From NCBI GenBank assembly GCA_027577595.1, contig JANBRJ010000019.1, forward strand, positions 62,001-126,000: DNA of 64,000 nucleotides. The letters are read 5' to 3'. This DNA is from Coemansia sp. RSA 487 (lineage: Eukaryota > Kickxellomycota > Kickxellomycetes > Kickxellales > Kickxellaceae). The notes beneath the pieces were generated by a model. It ran no database searches. It saw only the letters and a program-made list of their open reading frames with translations, and was not told the origin of the DNA. Below are positions 40,880 through 52,708 of the stretch, one piece after another (the first letter of the stretch is position 1; the number at the start of each line of letters is the position of its first letter). Made by a program: the position numbers and the translations under genes.

Positions 40880-42228
40880 GGCATCGGCGATTAAGCACAA
40901 ATGGTCATGCGACCCTTTTCGTTGATACGATAACCAGCAAGCACTGCGTAGTTGTAAAGATCGCTCTTTGATGCTATGATCAAACAGGACCGTATTCTGG
41001 AGACGAGCGGAGAGACACGCCTGAGAATGTGCAGCGGCTTGGAACTGGAGAGGGAGGGGGAATGATGGAGCCAAAGTATTTTTCCTCTACGATGATTGGG
41101 TAGTTCTGTTTACTAGAGTTCTTGTCTCTCAAAAATGTATCTGTTTGTCGACAACAAATTCCTGCAACGTCTCACTGGCGTTCGTTGCGGTGTGTTCACT
41201 TGAATACCTCTGGCCTCCTCCTCTCGTTCCCTCCTTTTTTTCTTGTCAGCTTTTCTTTGCTAAACGCCTTTTGTTTATTTTCAAACACTTTTACATATTC
41301 TGGTTCCAGAAACAGAAGTGTTGTTTTTAATATAGTGTGTGGATTTTTCCTTTCCTTTCTTCCTGCTTTCCGCCTGTATTCTCCGCTCAAACATATTTTC
41401 ACACTCTTTGTTGTTGTTGTTCTGTCTAGAACCTCTTCATTTTCTCCAGCTTGCTCTTTGTTTATTATTAACCGTACTTGGAGTGGAGAAAGGTTTGCGA
41501 GTGTGCCCTGCTTTTGCACATTTAGAAACAACACACAAAGTACTCTTCGTACAGCTTGTCTCGGTATTCTCTACTTTTCAATTTGCTTGTTTATATCCGT
41601 ACATACAAACACACGAACAGCACAACAGGCGTTAGGCATAGCAAGGCTCACAAAAGGAGTTTGCGACATTCCAGTCGGTGTCTGAAATTCGGCTAGTAGG
41701 GCTACAAGGTATACATTGTAAGTAGCACTCGCTGTTCTTTTTTGTTTGCCTCATACTGCTGTTTAAAAAGATGTGAGAAGATTAAACGCAAACATGCCGA
41801 ATCCTTTGGTTTATTTCCCATGTTTGCTGGGTTTCTACGCCTTTTTCATTTTTATCCTACGACACACATCTGTGTATATGGTAGCCGTGGGGATGATTGC
41901 TACGTTATTCTTATACTGCCACTATCGTTTACACATGAGAAAGCTGCTGTATCATCGGTTGCGTAGACATGACATGTGTTTGTATTCCATTAATTAATTG
42001 CTTACCGAGGGAGCAAGCCAAAGCAAAGTAAAGGAACATACATGGCAGACGGAAGGGGCCTCTTTTTGTTTCGCTTTATGCTTAAACTGATATCGATTGT
42101 ATCTTATTTACTCCCGGATTCTTTCTACCGCTTTGTATGTGATTCTACTTAAAAAACACCCCGTGCTTTTGGACATTCTTTCTTTGTTTTCTTTCTGTTT
42201 GTAGCCATTCGCAACATAGAGATAGGCG
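40880..42228. other. spacer with pyrimidine-rich leader of the ETETD protein gene
   Basis: About 1.35 kb. From 41200 to 41680 the plus strand is T/C-rich and an open frame there (41122-41685) starts at TTG and looks like leader. A pyrimidine run ending GTTTGTAG at 42202 may be the acceptor of a 5' UTR intron. A small possible membrane protein at 41794 is listed separately. Confidence 0.4.
41794..41997 (+). CDS. possible small membrane protein
   Basis: A 67-residue frame from an ATG at 41794: MPNPLVYFPCLLGFY, two hydrophobic segments (about 7-23 and 29-44) and a strongly basic C-terminus with RLHMRKLLYHRLRRH. This is the shape of a two-helix membrane microprotein with a cytosolic basic tail. 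It lies in the upstream region of the ETETD gene, so it could also be an upstream open frame in its leader or chance. No family recognised. Confidence 0.3.
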   Translation: MPNPLVYFPCLLGFYAFFIFILRHTSVYMVAVGMIATLFLYCHYRLHMRKLLYHRLRRHDMCLYSIN

Positions 42229-45200
42229 ATGAGTAGCCACACGCCGATTGCTAAGCGCAGCCCTGCAGAAAATGGTATGGTTTTTTTTTAGCATTTGTTG
42301 TTCATGTTCAGTCAAACACTTTCATGTCCTGCATGTGCTTATTAGTAGTTCTTACAACATTTTCCTTTTTTTTTTCTCTCGTGTAGCAGTCAGCAACAGC
42401 CCATTAGGAATGCTTGCCGCTATTGCTTCACCGTCGTCGGCAACAAAAACACAGCCATCCACTCATACTTCCACAACAGCAACAACTCCGGGCAACAATC
42501 CTAGACAGACTAAAACTGACAGTGCCCAGCTGCCAAGTAACCTGCTGGTGGATGCACAATCAAATTCGGGATCCGCATCGCCGCCGCCCTCGCCCAGCAC
42601 AAGTGCCGCCATGCGGAAAGGAATGGCGATGTCAAAAGCACTAGCCGTGTCGGAAGAGGCCGATGCTGGGCGGCAGGTAGAAGAGCAACGGCGCCTGTCG
42701 CCCGAAGACGGGTCTGCCGAATCGTCAGCCATAGTCCCTGTCTCTGAACAATCGCCACCACAGGCCCGTCCACTTGCAATTCCAGCATCGCAGCTAGACG
42801 TTCTTGCCTTGGTCACAGCAACAAGCCCGCCGATGCCCAGTCGACGTCGATGGGGTGCAGCGCCCAGCCACAACATCACTCCCAAGCCTGCAGTGTCCCA
42901 CGACCATTCGGACGGCAGCGACACCGTCTCTGAAGATGAGCTGACGTTGCGCTCGCATAGCGCGCGGATTCGATCCCGCCATCACGCGGTTCAGCTCCGC
43001 CCGCTGCCACATGCCCACAATGAGTTTGACGCTGACAGTCATGGAGCTCTTAAATTTAAATCAGCTGCCAACCAGCACGATCGCTATCAGCAACAGCAGC
43101 GTCTGACGATGTCTGCTAAACCACTGCGGTTCCACGGGCCGATTACACGCACAGCCAAACCACAGGGCTTGCATCAAAATGGCGCCCGCGTTAGAAGGAG
43201 CAGCGGCGAAACAACCGAAACTGACGAAGAAAATCAGCAACAGCAGCAGAAGCTGTCTGGGCATACGATGACGCCGCGTGGTCGGAGATTCGTGGGGTAT
43301 CCTCCACCTAACGCTGCTATTGCTGCTTCAAGCGCAGCTGGGATAGCTGCACAATCGATGGCACCAGCCTCAGAGCCCGCGATACACCGGCGGACACGGA
43401 GACACCGCTTGCACGAGAACGCGCGGGGCGTTGTTCTGTCGAAGCAGCTTTCGGAGCTCACCGAAGAGACTGAGGGCAACGATGGCATTGGCGGAGCGCA
43501 CGGCGAACCGAGCAGGTCACCCGAGTCCTCGCTGTCGCTATCTTCTTCCCCGTCAGCATCGCCATCGCGGCAGCAGAGGATGCGGACAAAGCGCTTGCGT
43601 GCACGCAAACGTGTCCAGCAGTCAGGCTCAGAGACTGAAACCGATGTGGAGATGGCCAGCAGGCTTCCTGGATCCGAAACCGAGACCGATCCTTCTCTCT
43701 CCAACGGAACTAGCACTCCGTCCGCTGGAAGTGGCAGTGCAAATGGAGCAGCGCTTGCTGGTGGAGCTGCTACATTTACAGATGCGCGGAATGGCACACA
43801 CCGCAGGCTTGTTGGTAGGAGTAGCAGCACAGTTAACCGTCTGCCGCCCTTTGCCGGTGACAGAGCCTCTAAAGATGGGACAGCGCCCAGCACTGGTTCA
43901 CGGCCTATGCTTCCGCCAATCGCTCAGCTCGATCGGTACATACGGCCGAGACACCAAGGTGAGCGGGATAGAGCCGATGCTCTGGAAGATCGGGATGGCG
44001 GCAACAGCAGCGGTGGCGAAACAACCGAGACCGACGAGGAGTTCTTTGGCCCATCTCGCGCGTTCCATTCAAGCATCAGGCCGTCCAAGCGCGTCGTTCG
44101 GCATCTGGCCAGCCTGCGCGCCCAGCAGAGCCACCCTCCAGCGGCGCTCCAGCTGGGCGCCAGGCCTAGACCGCCGCACCCTAGCCGCCGCCACCTGGAT
44201 GCACACGATCGGGCTTACAGCATACAGCCTGAAGCCCCACAGCCGATCAGCAGCGGGAGCAGCAACGGTGGCGGCGGGTATGGTCCGCATTACTCGATTG
44301 ATGGCCAGTCATACACTGCGCCGGTGAGCGCAACCGACCCGTCAGGAAATGGCGGCTTTGGGCTGGGGATCGGCTCACTAGATGGCGACTACGAGCATCG
44401 TGGCACTGGTGTAGCAGTTTCGCAAACTCGTGTTGTGTCGACTCCTGAATCGGTGGCCATACCAAGTATGTCGTCGGCAATACGGGGCACTCCACGACCA
44501 GCGCCCCGGGATGCTGCTTCCGGCTATGCAGCCGCGCGTAGTGACCACATAGGCGGCCGCCCCGTACGCGCTAACAGCGGCGCCAGTTCGTCATCGCACA
44601 ACAGCAGCATGCGTCGTGAGTTTGCGCGCGATCCGTTTGCACCAGTGGCCAACGAGTTCACTTACCACGGTGCTGCATTGCGGCGGCTGGAGAAGTCATA
44701 TGTACGTGGTAGCGCCTTGGCTAACGGCAATGGACCACCATCGTCCTCATCTGCTGCTGCTGCAGCTGCCGCCGCCGCGGCTAACCGTAAACGGGCTCTT
44801 ACAGCTCCTTCATCGTACGATCCGCCAGGCTTTGCGTCAGGACGAGGCGGGCTAGGACGTTATGCTCACAGCGGTGTTGGCATTAGTGGGCGCGCTATCA
44901 GCTCCTCTGAAGCGTTCTTCGATGACGACCACGATGCTTCCCAGCGAGGGAGGGCCAACCGGTCTCTGGCTTCCTCAAACGCTGGCACTCCGCCCGAGTG
45001 GAACCAGCCGCTCGATGCGCGCATCCATCCGCTGGGCGTCTCGCCAGTATCGTCGCTTCGCTCCTCTCTGCTCTCCCACCAGCACAGGGCGTTTCCTCAG
45101 CCACCGCTCTCGTCCGCCAACAGCCCGACAGTAAGCACCACCAATGCGCATCATCAGGCTGTAGCTGCGAAAGCGACAGCAGCAATCGAACCAGCGCACG

Positions 45201-45529
45201 GTGGCGAAAGTGGCACATTCGCCGTAGCGCCAGAGGAAGAAGAAGAGGACCTGCACGAGCGCCCGGTCTCGCCCAGCATGGACGCTGTGCTGCGCCAGAG
45301 CCGTAAAAGACAGCACTCGTCGGGCGCCATAACGCTGCCGTTCTCGGACTCATCGCCTCTGAGCCAAAGCAACAAGAATTCAGACGACACTCGCTCCCCG
45401 TCCTCCAAAAGACGCGCACACGTAGAGGATAAGGAAGAGCCTTCGCACAAGACTGCCCCCAGCTCAGCATCACCGAAACCCAACGACGTTGTGTTTCCTC
45501 CAATTGGTCCCGACTCACCGCAAAGCTAA
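42229..45529 (+). CDS. long disordered Ser/Ala-rich protein with ETETD motifs
   Basis: Exon 1 is 42229-42274 (MSSHTPIAKRSPAEN) and exon 2 is 42387-45529, joined across a 112-base intron (GTATGG donor, GTGTAG acceptor, phase 1), giving 1062 residues. The frame of exon 2 runs back through the intron only by chance. The protein is almost wholly low-complexity, rich in Ser, Ala, Gly, Arg, His and Pro, with no folded domain seen. Acidic Thr/Glu motifs recur: SGETTETDEEN, SGSETETDVEM, GSETETDPSL and SGGETTETDEEF, plus VSEDELTLRS. Such motifs fit casein kinase 2 sites. There are Arg-rich basic patches between (KRLRARKRVQQ). The C-terminus is acidic/Ser-rich. Function unknown; scaffold or regulatory roles are guesses. 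Confidence 0.72.
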
Positions 45530-47187
45530 TTCCAATTCAGCAAAAGCAAACCAAAATAAAGTATATAGAAATTTTGGTCAGTTTGTAGCTAATTTTTATC
45601 GCCAGCTCCGTTGCATGCTCCTTAAAGCAATACAAAGGATAATAAATTCCGAGCTTGACTCATAAGCAAATCATCACTCCAAATTTCTAGCTTTATCGCA
45701 AACAAGAGTTTATTTTGCAAGTTCCGATTTACCGCACACCCACGAAATTAAATATATTTCAAGCTCATACGGCAATCGAACCTGTGAACGAATGGTTGCC
45801 ACTGGAAAGAGTGGAGCCAGAAGCACACCTAAACGCGCTTTTGTTCAACCCAAATATCAAAACTCGGATCCTAAAATTTTTCACGAAGGCGCTGCAAATG
45901 CACATTTTCCTTCCCAGTAATATGCTGATTTGATCTCAGACATGCCGAATCAAGCTTTATATCCATGGGCTGGGAAAGAGCCTCCCTCCCCCTCCTGTCG
46001 TGTTCAACAAAGGCTCTGTTGCTCTACATGAGAGGTTGGGGCATCAAGGCAAAAGGGGACAAAATATTTTCTACTTTTAGCCCAGCCACAGATTAGAACG
46101 GACTCTGCTAAAGAAATAAAATTGTGCGGCGATTTTTTGTCATTGGTTTCCTCATTTGGTGAGAGCAGCCCGCAAATTCAGCACAGATATTTTTCTAACG
46201 TTTATTGGACAAAAAGAAATGAACAGAACAGCCTTCAGAGAAAAACAAGAAAAGGCAATTGGATTGCGGGATAAGAGACAATAATCGTATGACCCGGCCA
46301 TACAGAAACACCACACTCACAGCATATGATAGGCACAGTGACATCATTGTGGCGATCGCGCTGAATGAGATGTCGGCACTGTCAATACTCCCTCCAATTA
46401 ATAGCAGCAGTGCAATTCGGAGCCATTACGTTTGCAGCATCCATCTTTCGGGAATTGTGGATTCATATAAGGAAATTTCTCCCCCCCACCAATTACTCTT
46501 TCTTAAGCACCCCTTTTTAATCAGGCGGGTTTTCGAAGACAAAAGCAGACGGATCCGTATCATCTGAAAATGGAAACGGCTGGATCGGCCTTCCTCTCAA
46601 TCGCATATCAAGCCTGTCTACTTGACCCTGCTGATGTTGTACAATGTGATGTAGAGAAAAGAGTGGATGATTTAAGAGAGGTAGCAAATACGCATCCTCT
46701 TCAGTGTATTTCCACATTGGTCAAATGCGGTAACTCAAAGAGGGGGCTGGTTTAAATATTGTGCGTAAAAAGTCCCGCACCTATTAGCTTTTTTAATGTC
46801 GCACAGTGAGCAAACATAAAATACTTCAGCTTCTAATCATTTCCCTGTTCGTATTATCTCTTGTGAGATATCAATCCATTGGAATAAACGTCCAATTCAC
46901 TGGGGAAAAGTATTGTTTTTTTTGGAGTCTGGAATCCTCTCTTCCCTCTTCTACACAGCACCTGCCAATCCAACCCCCTTGGCCACTTGCTCGCGCTGTG
47001 TTATATAAACTGAACATATGCCAAAGGCCCTCCGACTGAGCCCTTTTTTAAATTCCTAATTTTCGTTTCATTATTTTCTATTCTCCATATATTTAATACC
47101 TACAACGGCTTTTTACGTCGGTTGATAAAATCTTTTTATAGTTTTATCAACGATCATCTCTATTATTTTGTTTGTTGGATATTAGCA
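45530..47187. other. AT-rich spacer, weak coding-like stretch near its left end
   Basis: About 1.65 kb. A plus-strand frame at 45715-45933 reads EPVNEWLPLERVEPEAHLNA and further charged residues, but has no ATG; it could be a lost exon or chance. The rest is AT-rich. A T/C-rich leader precedes the second P5-type ATPase from about 47060. Confidence 0.4.
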
Positions 47188-50100
47188 ATGGCGACAAGAG
47201 TCAGTAGAGCTGTGCGTCCGTTCATGCGCATCATCGCTCTTTTGGCAGTCACGCTGTTGTTGCTGCAGTGCACCTGTGTACACGCCAAACCACTTTTCAA
47301 TTCAGGTAAGCGATTAAACCGGCATTTAGTTACTTTGAGATTCGCAAATAAAGCCCCCATCCTTCTTTCGCACACGAAATATACAATACTAACAATGGAA
47401 TATTACGTCCACACACATTATTTTCTTGCATTATAGTCAACAAGTACGATGCCAATGGGAACCTGTGCCCACTGCGCGAGCGCACTGGAGAGCTGTGTCC
47501 CCAGGTGTGCGTCAGCGACGTCGCGCTGTGTCCAGAAGGATTCGGTGACGATAATTGTCCCAATGGCCAGAAACTTTGCATCGACGGCACTTGCAGCGCC
47601 GATTGCGGCAACATCCTAGCCCGCAAGAACCCCTGCGGGTGTACCTTCCAGTATCCCCCGGAGCAGGCGAAATTCCTGGTTCCTTGCGCCGCTTTCGGCG
47701 AGGTGACCATCGAGCAATACAACAAAGACGACATCAGCCAGACGATTGACTTCTGTACGGACAAGTTCAATGTCTCTGGAAGTATGCCGATATGGGGTGA
47801 TTGGGATGGTACTCAAGAGGGATCCGATGGGTCCCAGATCGATGGCCGTCGCTTCTGGACTGGCGATCAGTGCCCTACCGCACCAAAGTACTACTACACA
47901 TACCATGAGCCCTTGTGGATTGGCGTATTCTCGTGTGTTGGTGCCGAGGCGCTTGTCCTTCTTATATGGATGGCCTACAAGTTTATTCGCGAGATTCCTG
48001 TCAGGCGTTTGCGCCATAGAGAAGCCGGGTTCACCACGGCCACATCTGCTAATGTAGCTGGCGCCCCTTCTTCTGGCAACGATAGCGAAAAGACCAGCCT
48101 TACAAAGGACATACCCGACGAGAAAAAGGGCAAAGCTGCCTCTTCAAGCTCTTCAAAAGATGACGACGAGGATGCCGATATTCATATCAAGGGGTATAAC
48201 AATGACTTTTTGGGCTGGATCGGCTTTGCCTCGATTATTCTTACATCTCTCGGATGGATCATCTGGCTGGGATTTTGGATTGGCGATTACTATGGCACTC
48301 TGGGCGAAGCAGACTCGCTTGCCCTTTACAACAGTGCTCTGCTGGATGAAACCTTTATCCCGATCTGGATCTTTGCAGTGGCATGGACCGTTACCTGCTG
48401 CGTCTTCCTGGACAGAATTCGCAACTTTTTCCGCATCGAGTGCCTGCCTTCAGAGGGCCAGTATGTGCAGATCGAGCGCGACCTGAAAGAGCTCAAGATG
48501 GCAACATCGACATCCAAGTTTGTTGCGTTTGCAAAGCTTGTCGAGGAAAGGTTTGTAAAGCTCATCAAGGCAGATGTATTTGTCACGACATGCAAGGTAA
48601 AGCAGCTTCCCGAGACCAAGCTACGCTATTTTAACTATATGTGCACTCGCTATGTATTTAACGAAAAGACAAAGCAGTACGGACCATATTTGTTCGACAT
48701 GGGCGAAACACACCGGCAGATCCACACCCATTCCAAAGGGCTCACCAGCCAGGAGGCCGCTACCCGCCTGTCGCTTATTGGCCCCAACTTCATTAGCGTC
48801 TACGTGCCGAGCTATCCGCTTGCCTTTGTGCTCGAGCTGGCAAACTTCTTCTATCTGTACCAGCTGATGATCCAGGTTATCTACTGGTACTGGAACTACT
48901 ACGTGATTGGTATCATCGACACCTGTATTATCCTGCTGTCCGCAATCGTCAAGGTCTTCGTCCGTATCCGCGGCGAGCTGCGCGTCAAGCGCATGGCCGA
49001 ACACAGCGAGGTGTGCACAATATTCCGCGACAACGAATGGCAGGAGCTCAGCACCATTGATCTTGTGCCAGGCGACATTTTCAAGGTTGTTGCTGGCATG
49101 CATGTCCCTTGCGATGCCATTGTTCTTGGCGGAAACATCGTTGTCGACGAATCGTCGCTCACTGGAGAACCGCTGCCTATCCGCAAGTTCCCGATCCACG
49201 AGGACGACGGTGTTTACGACAAGAGCGGCGCTGGTAAGATCAACACCCTTTATGCTGGAACAAGCATTTCCCAGTCACAGGAAGTCACTACTTCAGACGG
49301 ATCTATCTCCGAACCGATCGGTATATGCTTGCATACTGGAACGCAGACAGACAAGGGCCAACTGGTGCAGCAGATCCTTTTCCCGCAGCCCATCTCGTTC
49401 ATCTTTGACGAGCAACTGCGCCTGGTCTTCGGGATCCTTATCATCTATGCGATCATCGTCTTTGTGCTTGCCATGGTCTTCTACCAGACCAAGCCCTCGG
49501 CTGCCTGGTTCTACGCAATGTTCTCCAGCTCGCAGCTCATCTCGCCGCTCATTCCCGCTGCTTTGGTGATGGGCCAATCTGTTGCTGCCGGGCGTCTGAA
49601 GAACAAGAAGATTTACTGTGTCAACCTCCCGCGTATCATCATGGCAGGTAAAGTGCAAATGTTCTGCTTTGACAAGACCGGCACGCTCACAAAGGAAGGT
49701 CTAGAGTTCTATGGCGGTCTCTGCGCCCAGACAGCCTCGTCCAGCGCAGCTGCAGCAAGCGGCGATAGCCAGATCAGCACAATCTCGTTTTCTCCATTTG
49801 TCGAGTCGTTTGATGAACTTCCGGACAAGATGCGCACAGCAGCAGCTACATGCCACGCGGTTGCTGAAGTAGAAGGCGGCCTAATGATTGGAAATCCGGT
49901 AGATATCGAGATGTTCCGCACTACAAAGTGCAAGATATCAAAGACACCGACAGTAGGCGCCCTGGACACAATCGTTGTTCCCGAAGAAGGCGACAGCGGC
50001 TACAAGCTGGATATCGTCAAGCGCTTCGAGTTCTTGCACGCGCGCGCGTCCATGTCTGTGGCTGTTCGCGATCCACGCGACGGCCATGTGCATGTCTTTG

Positions 50101-51695
50101 TCAAGGGGTCGTTCGAAAAGGTCAAGGAGCACCTGGACAGCTCAACTGTTCCCAGCGACTACCTTGCTGCAGCAAACAGCATGGCACGTCGTGGTGGGTA
50201 CGTGCTGGCCATAGGGCATCGCGATCTAGGCGACATTGACGTTTCCGAGATGCAAAACTGGACGCGTGACGACATGGAGAATGGCTCTGCAATGGTCGGA
50301 TTTATTGTCTTCAAGAACATGCTGAAGGAGGACACACCAGAGGCCATTGCCAAGCTTAAGGAGGGATCCACGCGCACGGTTATGATCACTGGCGACACTG
50401 CGCTTACTGGTGTGTTTATTGCAAAGAGCGCTGGTTTGATGAGCGAAAAAGCGACCGTGTACCTGGGCGATCTCGACAAGTCCGGAGAGCTGTACTGGGT
50501 CGATGTCGATAAGGAGGAGCCGGTTGACCAGAGCCAGATCGACAGAGTTATTTCCAAAACCACCGATGGCGGCGACTATGAGCTTGCAATGACCGGAAAG
50601 GCGTTTAACAGGCTAGACGAGATCGGGATGATCCGGCAGTACGTTCTACACACCCGCGTTTTCGCACGCATGCTTCCAAACGACAAGGTGAATTGCGTGC
50701 AGCTTCATATGGAGCGCGGATTCACTGCGATGTGTGGCGATGGTGGCAATGATTGCGGGGCTCTCCGCGCTGCGCATGTTGGCCTGGCGCTATCCGATGC
50801 CGAGGCATCGATCGTCTCGCCGTTCTCGAGCAGCGACAGGTCAATCAACTCGTGCGTCGAGCTTCTGATCCAGGGCCGTTCGGCTTTGGCCACATCGTTT
50901 GCCGGATACCTGTATCTGATTCTCTATGGGCAAACGATGACGTTCCTCAAGATCTTCTCGTTTTACTTCTCCAACACAGCCTCCAGCAACACATGGATCT
51001 GGATCGATGCGTTCATCAACACGATCATGTCGATCTGTGTGGCATACAGCGGACCAGCGAAGAAGCTTTCCAAGCACAGACCAACCGCAAGAATCCTTGG
51101 TCCTCAGGTCATGACTACCGCCGGTGGAACCGTTGCGATCAACTTCATATTCCTTGCCTGTTCATTTGCGTGGCTGTACAACAAGCAGTGGTTCCGCTGC
51201 AACGAGTTTGACTCAAGCTCCACGGATATCGCCAAGTGGTGGCTGCTTGCTGACAACTATGAGGCAAGCGTTCTTGCCATTGTCTGCCTGTTCCAGTTTG
51301 TCAACAACGCAATGGTAGTCAACTTTGGCTACTATTTCCGCCGCCGCTGGTACCGCAACTATGCGCTTATCTTCCTTTGGGCTGTATACGTTGCGATAGT
51401 CTCCATCGTGCTTTTGGCAAAGACCAACTGGCTTGGGTGTCGCTTCCGTATAAACTGCGGATCAAAGGACGCTCTGGCCAGCGATTTTAACATCCACCCG
51501 TCATTCTACATCGAGGACTACAACAACCTTCTTGGCCACAACGTAATCCCAACAGACAGCCGCTACGAACTCTGGGGAATTTGCATTGGCAACATGTGTG
51601 CTACTGTGCTTTGGCAGCTGGTTGTTGCTCTCTATCCTGTGCATTCGTGGACAAGAAAGAAGCGGCCTCTTCGCAGACTCAAGGTCAAGCTGTAA
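47188..51695 (+). CDS. P5-type (P5B-like) ATPase with Cys-rich lumenal domain, copy 2
   Basis: Two exons, 47188-47305 and 47437-51695, around a 131-base intron (GTAAGC donor, TATAG acceptor, phase 1), give 1458 residues. Exon 1 is a signal peptide (MRIIALLAVTLLLLQCTC, cleavage near VHA-KPLF). It is followed by the same ten-cysteine domain as copy 1 (LCP, LCPQVCV, LCP, NCPNGQKLC, NPCGC), then extra helices (IGVFSCVGAEALVLLIW, GFASIILTSLGWIIWLGFW) and the P-type core. Core motifs are SLTGEPLPIRKF, FCFDKTGTLTKEGLEF with Asp near 785, VMITGDTALT and MCGDGGNDCGALRAAHVG. The TM4 motif reads SPLIP. All catalytic residues are intact. The intron lies exactly where it does in copy 1, so the two are duplicates; they are diverged throughout. 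An AATAAA lies at 51760-51765. Confidence 0.93.
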
Positions 51696-52195
51696 CTCCA
51701 GCAGGCAGTATAGTTTCCTTCTTTTTACTATTGTTTTTCCGTCTCTGTACACCACACCCAATAAATTAAAACATTCAGATCCATAAATGATGGTCAGGAA
51801 ATAATCTAGCTATATTGGGGGGTGTATTTAGAAAAGAAATATGCCATGTAAAAAAGTGAAAATGTGATTGAAAGTGAAAGAGCGCGCCAGTGATAACAAC
51901 CTCCTATCTAGCGGTGAGGCGGAAATACCAAGTACATACAGCGCTGACAAACAAGGTGCAAGAAAGAACAAAAACGAAAACTGAAAAAGAAAAGAAAAAA
52001 CAAAATACCCGGGGAAGGATCGTCCAACCACGAGTTTTCTCCTCACAACCGCGCACTGACAAGTTCAGGAAGCAAGAAGCATAGTGATGTGCATGCATGG
52101 CACACGCATCACCTCAACTCTATATATCCGGTTTAACTTAGCAAAAAAAAAAACAGGTCAATGCGTCCGCATGGCATCATCTCGCTCTTATTTTA
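51696..52195. other. spacer between convergent genes
   Basis: About 500 bases between the P5 ATPase copy 2 and the RNA-binding protein. It contains the AATAAA at 51760-51765 and A-rich runs, with no coding frame. Confidence 0.4.
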
Positions 52196-52634
52196 CTATT
52201 GGCGCTTTTGTGTGGCTGCAGGTATATTACGAATGCTCTCTCCGCTGCTACTTTCGCCAAAGTAAGCGCTTTCAGTTGCGTTGCCGCTGGTTCCCTCACC
52301 TCCCAGCGATGGCGACAGGGCCATTAGCGACAGGGACGATGTTGAAAGCCTCATCGACAGTGCAGGCGTATGAAGCGATCCAGTGCAGTCTGCTGGCTGC
52401 GAAGCAGAGGTGAATTCTAAACCACCAAGTTCTGCGACAGAGCCTTTAATTCCAGAGTTGCTTGCTGCAGGTTGCCACAACTGAGTCATCGACAGCTGCG
52501 ACAAAGACCTTTGTGGCTGTAGCTGGTGCTGGAAAGAGGGCTTTGACGAAAGTCTGCGCTGTCCAATAACACCAGCACTTGGCCTCCTATCAAGCAAAGG
52601 CGGGTGGATCTGCTGCTGCTGCTGCTGCTGCTGC

Positions 52635-52708
<74 letters not shown>

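Noticed and set aside
41122-41685. A 187-codon plus-strand frame rich in Phe, Leu and Ser
   Set aside because: It starts with TTG and its composition simply reflects a T/C-rich leader; no family or signal is coherent.
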